Below are positions 45,701-54,000 of a DNA stretch of 59,568 nucleotides, piece after piece. Position numbers and translations under genes: made by a program. This stretch comes from Bacteroidota bacterium. Lineage in GTDB: Bacteria > Bacteroidota > Ignavibacteria > SZUA-365. Location of the stretch: positions 1 through 59,568 of the forward strand of contig JACZJN010000115.1 of NCBI GenBank assembly GCA_014860565.1. The letters are read 5' to 3'. The notes below the pieces were generated by a model. That model made no database searches. It worked only from the letters and a program-made list of their open reading frames with translations, and was not told the DNA's origin. Position 1 is the first letter of the stretch, and each line of letters opens with the position of its first letter.

Positions 45701-45883
45701 GTTGCAGCCGACGGAGAAATACAATTCGACCGTCGGCCAGTTCACCGTGACGCGCTTGAAATTCAGATTCGGCTGCGCCTGCAGTGTCGTCGCTGCGCCG
45801 ATAAGCAGCAGTGCGGCGATCAGAAAAAGGACGTGCGTCCCCCGACCGTATTTCACTGTCCTGGAAATGTCATGATTCGTCAT
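42704..45883 (-). CDS. VWA-domain surface protein 4 of the tandem array, T9SS sorting domain
   Basis: The 1059-residue protein has an AGGAGG site before ATG 45883 and a signal peptide ending TTLQAQ (about residue 36). The VWA domain (about 85-275) keeps DASGS, TAVWDG and MTDGGD. Ig-like repeats follow, among them CDMDAPKELRWQRGITDYTPNPFPVRM and CEIDAPVVIADNANARYVPMPF, then FCDGDSVVLDAGSGYIDYLW and WQWYRDGMEIPGATS near residues 885-975, and a T9SS tail. The stop is 16 nt before the next gene's start. About 240 bp near its 3' end are nearly identical to the next gene upstream (see the repeat entries). Probable surface adhesin. Confidence 0.9.
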   Translation of the reverse strand: MTNHDISRTVKYGRGTHVLFLIAALLLIGAATTLQAQPNLNFKRVTVNWPTVELYFSVGCNGNPDYSMTKQDFKIFENGVEVPDFTLWCPDPTVRCAISVSLVFDASGSMAGAGNDGAKQAGHAFVNLMDGVVDEASIIWFNEVATVAQQMTTVKPMLHSAVDALPAAGFTAVWDGIYTGIIELINNGVNQCRAVIVMTDGGDSQSSRTVAEVISLANRHRIRVFTIGLGTGINATELQLIALLTGGKYYQTPNAGQMSAIYQEITTIIFQGFQECMITYERQCADGGIRTVELQLKNFCGGTDVKTKTYRAPLDSTTFSNLNLELGDAQGRGGTEITVPLNLVSPLNNEMLYPFSFTLLSDSLCAQLKSVQTPPGSLLQGVPLTVTPVPGGVRIATMDRKLLAGSGMLLEFVFTASDPLDTTCCDVSAGNAAFEQGCFIPVIASGEICIIPRAPIVTCDMDAPKELRWQRGITDYTPNPFPVRMRVFNTGDREATNVRYRIIYNAGDVRLASPLTDVQNGVPANLNPGEFAEAIWQVAAKRRTSGDSLRFCIVASFDNHPDISCCVQTYVPPADPILQCEIDAPVVIADNANARYVPMPFPLTVTVTNAGGMQTDSVFATIIVPSELKLITGESSTKRLLPSLLHPNQQGQAQWMLQHAPTTVEKSYQVRIWVKSANADSSFCEKTIVIPPLNSPNLELRCYGPDTLRFDPQTGAWTPDPFPIRVSLVNATPDTLSSVNVTPLLPPGFVLDIGETGKKYVTPNPLLPGDTSLTLTWLARLGKIICRDTTVFISVQANGNLANGQPMPPVSCGFSLVVLAPAPQKATIAVQGGTAFCDGDSVVLDAGSGYIDYLWSDGQQTQSIVVRRSGAYFCEMTVPPGCPVITDTISVTVHPLPATPVITRQLDRLTATDADTWQWYRDGMEIPGATSRDLAASQTGSYRVRVTNSFGCEAWSDPFDVTVLDVADAAAVVDRFELFPNPTSGVVTLRYTLAAAGQPVVSVHDLLGRELLRRALPTATREGELRLDLSGLPTGFYHVRLLAGSTNITRQLLLSGTVH
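42938..43180 (-). repeat. Near-identical tract shared with 46133-46375 (gene conversion)
   Basis: This segment encodes the WQWYRDGMEIPGATS Ig domain and the start of the T9SS tail. It differs from 46133-46375 at only a few positions up to about 43160, while surrounding DNA of the two genes is far more diverged. This pattern fits recent gene conversion or recombination between neighbours. Confidence 0.8.
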
Positions 45884-45898
45884 CCCGTCCTCCTTGAA

Positions 45899-48751
45899 TC
45901 AGTGTACTGTTCCCGACAGCAGCAGCTGCCGAGAGATGATCGTTGAACCGGCGAGCAGCCGGACATGATAGAGTCCCGCCGGGAAGGCGGAGAGATCCAG
46001 CCTGAGTTCCCCTTCACGTGCGGACATTTCCGAAGTGCGGCGAAGCAGTTCGCGGCCGAGCAGATCGTGAACGCTGACCGTCGGCTGTCCAGGCAAGGCA
46101 AGAACGAAACGCACGGTCACCACGCCGCCTGCGGGATTCGGGAAGAGTTCGAAGCGGTCGACAACCGCGGCGGCATCCGCCACGTCGAGCACCGTCACGT
46201 CGAAGGGATCGGACCAGGCCTCGCAGCCGAAGCTGTTCGTCACGCGGACACGATAGCTTCCCGTTTGCGACGCCGCAAGGTCGCGGGACGTCGCACCCGG
46301 AATTTCCATTCCGTCGCGATACCACTGCCACGTGTCCGCATCAGTCGCCGTGAGCTGATCGAGATGACGCGTGATCGCGGGCTTCGCGGGCAGGGGATGC
46401 ACGGTAATGGAAACAGTGTCCGATGTGAACGGACAACCCGCCAGGCCCGTCAGCATGCAGAAATAGCTCCCGCTTTGACGGACAACGATGCTTCGAGATG
46501 CCAGGCCGTTCGACCAGAGATAGCCCTGGAATCCGGCTCCCGCGTCGAGCATGACGGAATCCCCTTCACAGAACGCGAGGGATCCGAAGACCGCGATCGG
46601 TGGATGCGCAGGCTGAATCGGCGCGCGGATCAGGACGGGAAGGCTGCAGGACACCGGCGGCAGGGGGGTTCCGTCCTCCTGCGTTCCGGTCACCGTGAAT
46701 GAGACAAGGACGGTGGTGTCGCGGCATACCGGCGGAGTGCGCAGCAGCCGCATCGTCCACCGGACCAGAGGAACGCTGTCTCCCGGTGTCCACGGAAGAA
46801 GCGGGGATGCCGAGACGACCCGGACAACCTGCTCGCCGGGCTCCAGCGAGAGTCCCGCTGGCAGCGCGATCGTCGCGCGAACGTTCGTCGCGGGAGCCGT
46901 TCCCGTGTTTTTTACCCGCACCCCGGTCCAGAAGGGATTCGGTATCCAGGCGTCGGCCTGCGGATCGTAGACAAGCGTCAGCGGTCCGGGACACTCCACA
47001 TCGAGTGCCGGAACGCCCGCGGCAGGGACGTACAGATCATGGCAGAGACGGAGGGTTTGATAATTGTCGAACATCACCGTGACGCAGATATGCATCGTGT
47101 CGCCCTTGCTGCGCGGCAGCACGCGCAGTTTCCAGTCGACCTCCTGCCTCGTCCCCGGTGCGAGGTCGGTGGGATTGCCGTGAACGGTGTTCGACGCATG
47201 CGAAGTCAAAACAAACGCAGTCGTGTCGTATTCCATCAGATAATGCAGGTTCTTCGCATCCGCATCTCCGATATTCGTGACCGCCGATTTGAGCAGGAGC
47301 GGGTTCGGAACGTAGTCGTTGATCGCCGGATACCAGTTCATCACGGCGCTGGACCCGAGGGTGTACTCAACCTGCGGCAGCTCCTTCACGATGCAGATCA
47401 ATCCGTCATCGGTGACGGGAATGTAACAGCTGCCTTCGAAGCGCGCATCGCTGAGCGTCACGTCGCAGCAGACCGTATCCGCGGACGTCACCGGCGCATT
47501 CACCAGCATGTCGAGTATCGTCCCGGAACCTTCGACGGTGAACGTATCAGTGAGGGCGATGCGTACGCCGTTTCCTTCGGGAGTGACCGTGATCGGTTTG
47601 CCGTAATAGAACTCGCCCGGGATACCGGGTGAACCGAAACCACTGGATGCACAGCCGGGGCCGAATTCGAGATGGAAGGAAAGCGGCGGAAGGACAGTGC
47701 GGGGAAGCGCCGTGCGCAATTTCAGCGGGAGCGTGTATTCTTTGCCTGATTTCACGAACATGTCGTCGAAACCGATTTTCACCTTTGTCCACGTCGTCGA
47801 ATCGAGCGGTACGTCATAGCGGGTGTGAACGCTGCCCGTAACACCGCAAACACCCTGCAGCTCGATATCCACATCATGCACGCCGCCGCCGGCGCAGGGC
47901 GGTCCGGGGATGTCGTATTCTATGAAGCACTCCCCGAAATTCATCCGGGTAATAATCGAGTAGATTTCCTGATACGCGTTGACAATGGCGGACCGTGGCC
48001 CCTGGTAGAAGCGCCCGTATGTCCGTGTGGCAACTTCTTCAAGCTCCTGTGGATTGAATTGATCCCCCACGCCGACGGTGTAGATGCGTATGTGATGACG
48101 CAGGGCAAGCGCGATAACCTCGGTCATTGTCCGCGAGGACGCAACGTCCGTTCCGTCGGTAATCACGATCACTGCACGCTGCTGGTTGACGCCGTTGTTG
48201 ATCAGTTCGATCACACCTGCGAAGATACCGTCCCAGAGCGCTGTTGGTGAACTGGCAGGGAGGGCGTCGATTGCGGAGTGAAGCATGGGTTTGATTGTCG
48301 TCATCTGCTGGTAGATTGTCGAAACCTGATTGAAGAAAATCACCGCGGCTTCATCGTTGATCCCATCCATGCTGTCGACGAAGGCGTGTCCGGCCATGAT
48401 GGCCGTATTGCGGCTGGTTCCGGCCATCGAACCGCTCGCGTCGAAAACGAGGCTGACCGACATTGCCGCGCGCATGGGGGGATCGTTGCAGAAGAGTGTG
48501 AAGTTCTGCACCTCCGTTCCATTGTCCACAATGTGATAGCGAAGAGGGTCTGTGACCCATACCGGCGTCGAGTCGCACTCGGCGGCGACCGGGATGCGAA
48601 CGGTGGGCCACCAGACACTCAGGGGTCCTGTCCTGAGCGTCGCTTGCGCACGGCCTGCTCCCAATGGCAGCAGCAGAAGGACGGAGACAAGAATCATTGC
48701 CTTGACGGCGGCGCGATCCAGCCGGAATGAACGCAGGGCGAGGCGAGACAT
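45899..48751 (-). CDS. VWA-domain surface protein 3 of the tandem array, T9SS sorting domain
   Basis: The start is ATG 48751 with a GTGAGGAC site; MSRLALRSFRLDRAAVKAMI leads into a hydrophobic signal ending GRAQA. The frame is open to 48949. The 950-residue product has a VWA domain with DASGS, TALWDG and ITDGTD, an intact metal site. It is followed by the CFIEYDIPGPPCAGGGVHDVDI paired-cysteine region, Ig-like repeats (DPQADAWIPNPFWTGVRV), the gliding-type Ig domain (FCEGDSVMLDAGAGFQGYLW), the WQWYRDGMEIPGATS domain and a T9SS tail. Its VWA domain has different loop detail from 4 and 5 (a GDQFNPQEL loop). Probable surface adhesin; the ligand is unknown. Confidence 0.9.
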   Translation of the reverse strand: MSRLALRSFRLDRAAVKAMILVSVLLLLPLGAGRAQATLRTGPLSVWWPTVRIPVAAECDSTPVWVTDPLRYHIVDNGTEVQNFTLFCNDPPMRAAMSVSLVFDASGSMAGTSRNTAIMAGHAFVDSMDGINDEAAVIFFNQVSTIYQQMTTIKPMLHSAIDALPASSPTALWDGIFAGVIELINNGVNQQRAVIVITDGTDVASSRTMTEVIALALRHHIRIYTVGVGDQFNPQELEEVATRTYGRFYQGPRSAIVNAYQEIYSIITRMNFGECFIEYDIPGPPCAGGGVHDVDIELQGVCGVTGSVHTRYDVPLDSTTWTKVKIGFDDMFVKSGKEYTLPLKLRTALPRTVLPPLSFHLEFGPGCASSGFGSPGIPGEFYYGKPITVTPEGNGVRIALTDTFTVEGSGTILDMLVNAPVTSADTVCCDVTLSDARFEGSCYIPVTDDGLICIVKELPQVEYTLGSSAVMNWYPAINDYVPNPLLLKSAVTNIGDADAKNLHYLMEYDTTAFVLTSHASNTVHGNPTDLAPGTRQEVDWKLRVLPRSKGDTMHICVTVMFDNYQTLRLCHDLYVPAAGVPALDVECPGPLTLVYDPQADAWIPNPFWTGVRVKNTGTAPATNVRATIALPAGLSLEPGEQVVRVVSASPLLPWTPGDSVPLVRWTMRLLRTPPVCRDTTVLVSFTVTGTQEDGTPLPPVSCSLPVLIRAPIQPAHPPIAVFGSLAFCEGDSVMLDAGAGFQGYLWSNGLASRSIVVRQSGSYFCMLTGLAGCPFTSDTVSITVHPLPAKPAITRHLDQLTATDADTWQWYRDGMEIPGATSRDLAASQTGSYRVRVTNSFGCEAWSDPFDVTVLDVADAAAVVDRFELFPNPAGGVVTVRFVLALPGQPTVSVHDLLGRELLRRTSEMSAREGELRLDLSAFPAGLYHVRLLAGSTIISRQLLLSGTVH
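46133..46375 (-). repeat. Near-identical tract shared with 42938-43180 (gene conversion)
   Basis: This is the partner of the 42938-43180 tract, offset by 3195 nt. The 3' junction DNA after each gene (near 42690-42738 and 45885-45935: CCTCCTTG, then TCAGTGTACTGTTCCCG) is also nearly identical, so the homology includes the gene ends and the ribosome site of the following gene. Confidence 0.8.
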
Positions 48752-48918
48752 GATGTCCTCACATGAAAAAATGAACTGGTAAATTGCGTTCGAAACAGCG
48801 CTTCTGCCGCCCCCGGGGCGTACTGTACGATAGTCGCGCTGCGTGGCTGGATGGTAGGTCAATGTAGCAATCCTGGCAGTACATGTCAACACGAAGCATG
48901 TTCGTCGGGAACGACCGA

Positions 48919-50940
48919 TCATTTTGTAAGAAGATATCGCGCCAGCCACTGCCTGCCGCTGCCGACGAGACGCAGCAGATACAATCCCGGCGGCATGACC
49001 GACAGATCAAGAGTCGTCGCGCCGAGGGTTGTTCGCCATGCTCCTTCGCCCGACGGAGATGGGCCGCCGGTAGCAGCCGCATCGACATCACGTCGAAGGA
49101 CGATTCGTCCCAGCGCATCGGTCACGAAAAGGTCCGCGGTGCCGCTCAGCTCCGTCGGCAATGCAACGCGCAGCAATCCGCGGCCGGGATTCGGCCAGAG
49201 TTCCAACGAGAGCTGCGCGGACGCGGCACGCTCCACCGCGAGCGGCGCGTCGACGAAATACATGCGGCAGCAGCAGGTGTGGGACCGATTATTGGACGCG
49301 TACAGCGTCATGCAGGAGAGGACGGAATCCAGCGGACGCACGCCCGCCTGGGGCATGAGTTGCCATGTGGCTTCCGCCCAGTCGCCCGCGGCAAGCGTCC
49401 CGCCGGGAAGCGCATACACGCCGGTATTCGGAGTGACGAACCGCAGTTTCGTGGTATCGATAGCCAGCCGCATGGTGACGTTTTCCGCATCGCGGTCGCC
49501 GGTGTTGTAGACGCGCACCTTGACGAGGAAATCCGGCGGTTCCCACTCACCGGTCTTGCCGTTCCAGTAGATCCAACCGGGATGCTCGCCGTCGAACCAC
49601 AGTTCCGGTCCGTGCGCGAGTATCACCGCGTGCGCGTCGTCGATCCGCAGGTCGGGACAGCCGTCCTCGAACGCGGCGTCGGTGACGGCGACGGTCAACG
49701 GGATGGTATCGCCGCGTCCCGCTGGTGCATGCGTGCGAAACGAGAGGTGCAGGAGCGCCCCTTCCGCCTCCGACCAGCCATTGCCGCCCGTTGCGGTCAC
49801 GCGGACGCCGCCCGGAATGGGTGTCGCGGTGATGGTGAGGTTGCGTAGGAGGTCGCTCTCCCACGCGCTGACATACGGGAAGGCAAGGAGCGTCGTGTCG
49901 TATTGCACGGTGAAATGAAAAGCGCCGCGCTGCCGGTCTGCGACGGGATCGACGATATGCAGACCGAGGTGGAGACTCTTTTCCGCGAGGACGGTATCTC
50001 CAACCAGCGTCAGGTGCAGCGGCTCGAGCGTGGAAGAATCGAGCGGGGCGGCGTAGCGGCGGGAGAATTCGACCATGTCGCCGCAGAGATAGCGCAGCTG
50101 CACGACGATCTCATGCTCGTTTCCGTCCGCACAATGACGCGTGTACCGGAGGAGGCAGTCCTGGTCACCGCCGGTCCTTCCGTAGCTGATGGTCTGATAG
50201 AGCGCGGCCATTTGCCCCGCGTTGGGTCGGAAGAGATACTGCCCTCCCGTTTCTGATGCGATCATCCGCAGCTCGGCCGTATCGGCAGCCCCGCCGAAAC
50301 TGATCATGTGAATCGGAATCCGATGCTGCTTCGCCAGGGCGAGCACCTCGGGAAGCGTTCTGTAGGAGGAATCGGGACTGCTATCGGTCATCACGATCAG
50401 CGCCTTTCCGGGATTGAAGCTGTTGTACGCGACTTCAATCACACTCAGATACAGTGCGTCATAGAGCGCGCTGCCCCCGTTCGTACCGAGTGCGTCGATG
50501 GCCGAATGCAGCATGGGTTTGATCGGTGTCATCGCCTGATACGTCGCGGCATGGTCGTTGAACAGCGTGACCGTTGCCTCGTCGATGATACCGTCCATCA
50601 TGTCCACGAAGGCGTGGCCCTTCGATTTCACCTCCGCGGTACCCGTCCCGACCATGTCGGCGCTGCCGTCGAGTACGAGGGCGACGCCGATGCTGATCTT
50701 TCCGTACAGCTCGGGACACCAGACATCGAAGTGATCGATTTCCCTGCCGTCTTCGAACAGGCGAAGATTTGTGCGCGTGACGTCGTCGCGCTGCACCCCA
50801 TCGCAATGGACGCGGAACCCCACGCCGATCTCCGGCCAGAGCGCGGTGTCGACGGTCCGCAGATACAGTTCCGGTTGCGCCTGCGCTTCAACGCAGACGA
50901 GAAGGAAGAGGGAGATCATGACCAGAATCAATCGTCTCAT
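48919..50940 (-). CDS. VWA-domain surface protein 2 of the tandem array, degenerate metal site, T9SS sorting domain
   Basis: The start is ATG 50940 with GGAG six nt upstream; MRRLILVMISLFLLVCVEAQ is the signal. The frame is open to 51024. At 673 residues this is the shortest array member and lacks the gliding-type Ig domains of its neighbours. The VWA domain (about 85-275) has DGSAD (residues 91-95) where DxSxS is expected, and TNGGSALYDA in place of T.xWDG; the later MTDSSPD keeps its Asp. Metal binding is therefore likely weakened or lost. Ig-like repeats follow and the tail is T9SS type A (LWPNPGRGLLRVALP to MPPGLYLLRL). It may be a scaffolding or inactive partner of the other array members. 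Confidence 0.88.
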   Translation of the reverse strand: MRRLILVMISLFLLVCVEAQAQPELYLRTVDTALWPEIGVGFRVHCDGVQRDDVTRTNLRLFEDGREIDHFDVWCPELYGKISIGVALVLDGSADMVGTGTAEVKSKGHAFVDMMDGIIDEATVTLFNDHAATYQAMTPIKPMLHSAIDALGTNGGSALYDALYLSVIEVAYNSFNPGKALIVMTDSSPDSSYRTLPEVLALAKQHRIPIHMISFGGAADTAELRMIASETGGQYLFRPNAGQMAALYQTISYGRTGGDQDCLLRYTRHCADGNEHEIVVQLRYLCGDMVEFSRRYAAPLDSSTLEPLHLTLVGDTVLAEKSLHLGLHIVDPVADRQRGAFHFTVQYDTTLLAFPYVSAWESDLLRNLTITATPIPGGVRVTATGGNGWSEAEGALLHLSFRTHAPAGRGDTIPLTVAVTDAAFEDGCPDLRIDDAHAVILAHGPELWFDGEHPGWIYWNGKTGEWEPPDFLVKVRVYNTGDRDAENVTMRLAIDTTKLRFVTPNTGVYALPGGTLAAGDWAEATWQLMPQAGVRPLDSVLSCMTLYASNNRSHTCCCRMYFVDAPLAVERAASAQLSLELWPNPGRGLLRVALPTELSGTADLFVTDALGRIVLRRDVDAAATGGPSPSGEGAWRTTLGATTLDLSVMPPGLYLLRLVGSGRQWLARYLLTK

Positions 50941-50955
50941 CGGTACTCCGTTGTG

Positions 50956-50972
50956 CCGCCCTTTCAGGGCGG
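50956..50972 (-). other. Hairpin in the leader of VWA gene 2
   Basis: CCGCCCT and AGGGCGG pair with a 3-nt loop, 16 nt upstream of the ATG at 50940. It lies in the 141-nt gap between array members 1 and 2, together with the heptamer array and the hairpin at 51061. Confidence 0.5.
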
Positions 50973-51023
50973 AAGCCGCACTGGATTGCGAAAGTTCCGG
51001 GTGTCGTTCAAGAACTTTCTTCA

Positions 51024-51058
51024 TCCTACGTCCTACGTCCTACATCCTACATCCAACA
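51024..51058. repeat. Five-unit heptamer tandem repeat TCCTACR
   Basis: Units TCCTACG (x2), TCCTACA (x2) and a variant TCCAACA follow each other without gaps. The repeat is intergenic, just after the hairpin that ends VWA gene 1. It has the form of a short simple-sequence tract that can expand or contract. Confidence 0.75.
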
Positions 51059-51060
51059 TC

Positions 51061-51081
51061 GCGATTCGCGAAGCGAATCGC
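51061..51081 (-). terminator. Perfect hairpin immediately after VWA gene 1, no U-tract
   Basis: GCGATTCGC and GCGAATCGC form a perfect 9-bp stem with a 3-nt loop, starting directly after the stop codon at 51082. The heptamer repeat follows and no T-run is present. It probably protects the upstream message or partly terminates it. Confidence 0.6.
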
Positions 51082-54000
51082 TTACCGTACCACGACCAGC
51101 CGCGCCTGCACACCGCCTCCCGCCTCCAGCTGGACAAGGTACACTCCCGACCGCAGGCCGCGCAAATCGAGGCGCTCGGTGAAGGAGCGCGATTCCGCAT
51201 CACGCGATATCCGCCAGAGTTCGCGGCCGAGCAGATCGCGCACGACGAGGCGGACCGGAGCAGGATGATCAATCACGACGTCGATGGTGAGGACCCCTTC
51301 CACGGGATTCGGATACAATGTGAAACGCTGTCCGGGTGTCTGCCCCTCATCCACATCCAGAGTACCTACGGCAAACACGTCGGACAGCGCCTCGCATCCG
51401 TTTATATCAGTAATTCGTACCTGATACTCTCCTGTCTGGTCAGCAGGCAAACTCTGGGCACTGGCGCCAGGGATTTCATTCCCGTCGCGATACCACTGCC
51501 ATGCCGAGGCGGGATCGGTCGTCAGCACGTCCCCGCTCCGGGTGATCAGCGGCGTCGCTGGAAGCGGATACACCGTGACGGTCACCTGGTCGGACAATCC
51601 CGGCAGACCGTCGGCCGCGGTCACTCCGCACCAGTACGTCCCGCTCTGCGACACCGTGATCGCCTGTGTAGTGTCGCTGGTGGACCAAAGATACGTCGCA
51701 TACCCTGCACCGGCATTGAGCACCACTTGTCCACCTTCACAGAACGCGATGGGGCCCGACGGAGACAGGGTGAACCAGAACGGCGCAGGCATGGCGGGAA
51801 TCAGCACCTCGGTTTCACAGAACGTCGTGTCGCCTCCCTTTTCCCAGAGCATTGTTCGCACGGTGTAGCGCACTTCCTGCGTCGAAAGCGGATGCGTGAG
51901 CATCCATTGCACGCTCCCCTGCTGCTGCGGAAACAGCAGCGCCGGGGAAAGAGGCTTGGCGAATATTCCGATATCCGGTCCCGCCAGCGCGAGTCCGCCC
52001 GACGGAATGACTATCCGTGCCCAGACGGAATCACTCAGCGCCGCCTTGTTGCTGAACGCAGTGAGCGTTACGGCGAATGGCATGGGGATGTAGACCTGCT
52101 TCGTATAATCCGCCGTGATGCTGTCCGTATAGAGACCGCAGTCGAGCGCCCCCTGCGGCAGCGAAGGAATAAAGAGATGCCGCTCGCACAGATGCACATC
52201 ACCGTCGGAATCGAGCGTCCGCGCTTTGATCACAAACGATCGGGGATAGCTGCGATTCTGGACATCCACGATCCAGATAAATTCCGCGCTGTCGCCTGGT
52301 TGAAGCGGCACGGCGATCGGATCGCCCATCCCGTACGGTGACGTCGGGGCAAGGGAGAGGCCGTCCGCTATCCCGATGAGAACGAGCGTATTCAACCTGG
52401 TGGCCGTCTGGCCGATGTTGCGCACCCAATAGCGGATCGTGAAGGGATTCGGCTTCACACTGTCGCCCGCGACATTGAGATGAAGCGCATCGGGCATTTC
52501 CATCCCGCAGAAAACCTCTTTCCGTAATCCGGCAATGCGTACGGTGCAGCTCACCGGAACGTCCGCAACCTTCGCGCCGGTGCGCGTCTCGGCCCCGACG
52601 ACAAATGAGATGCCGAGATCCACATCGTGTGCTTCGCGCTTCGTCCAGCGCACCATCCAGGAAATGCTCGGCACAGGATCGCCGACCCGCCAGGGAGCGA
52701 GCGGCGCGGTGTATATGGGTTTCGTCAGCGGCTCCGTCGCCGAAACGAGATCAAGGCCGTCCGGCAGCTGCAGTGTGCCGGTGACGGCAAAGGCCGTGTC
52801 CGTCCCGTTGTTGACGCAGCTCAGCTGCACGGTGAAAGGATTCGGGATATATCCGTCGACGCTGGTATCGAAATGCAGTGAATCCGGCACGTAGCAGCGA
52901 GGCGAGAGAATGGCTTCTCCGGTGAATGGCCGCGGGAGCACTGTCACGGTCGCTCCCGATATCAGCGGCGTCAGACAGCCGGATTCAAACCACGCTCCGC
53001 TGACGGTAAACGGCGACGTCACGGTATCGTTCGGATTCGTGATCGAGCGGAACTTCAGTTGCAGCAATACGCCACTCCCGTTCACAAGTTTGCTCCCGAC
53101 GGTCTGAATGCGCCGGCCGCAGGCGATGGGGCCGGCGGTCGCGCTCATTCCATCGAGCAATCCGCCGGCAGGAATTTCCACTCCACGGAATTCGAACATG
53201 TGCGTGTTGTAGCAAAGATCGAATGTAAGGGCGGTGAGAACTTCCCCGCTCAGCTGCGATGGCAGCGTGAACGGGACCGCGAAGTCCTCACCCCCTGTGA
53301 CTGTAGTATCCGTGAGCGTCAACGGCAGTTCGCTGAATGTGGTCGTATCGCGCGGCGCCCGGTAGGACTTCGATTTCACATCGCTGCCCCCGCACACATT
53401 GTTCACCTGCAGTTCGACGGTATGAACCGCTCCGTCCGCACAGGTTGCGTCGTAATCGATCCGACATTCCAGAAAACCCATGTGAATGATCGATGCGATC
53501 TCGGGGTAGATCACGACGAGCGATGCCGGGGTCAGTGCCTGGTAGTATTTCCCTCCGGTGAGCTCCGCGATGAGTTGAAGATCGATAGGGTTGAGCCCGG
53601 ACCCGAGTCCTATCGTGAAGACGCGGATGTGGTTCTGGTTGGCGAAAGTGATCAGCTGGGCGGGCGTGTACATCGAACTGTTGTCGCCGCCGTCGGAAAT
53701 GACGACGACCGCCCGGCAGCTGTTGCTCCCGTGCGTCTGTACTTCCTGCAATCCGGCCCAGATCCCATCCCACAGCACTGTCGGTCCGGTCGCGGGAATC
53801 AGGTCTATCGCACGATTGAGTGATGCCGTATCACCGGTCATCCCCTGCTGCAATGTGGCATTCTGATTGAACCAGGCGATCGCGGCTTCGTCCGTGGCCC
53901 CGTCCATGGTGCCGACGAAGGCCTTGCCTGCCTGTATGATTCCGGCATTGCCCGCTCCCGCCATCGAGCCGCTCGCGTCGAAGACCAGGGCGGTGGACAT

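Noticed and set aside
51024-51058. Possible CRISPR repeat
   Set aside because: The 7-nt units are contiguous with no spacers; this is a simple tandem repeat. No cas genes are present.
50308-52341. Plus-strand open frame of 677 codons crossing two VWA genes
   Set aside because: It runs antisense across two genes and their intergenic hairpins; the translation has no domain, signal or start context.
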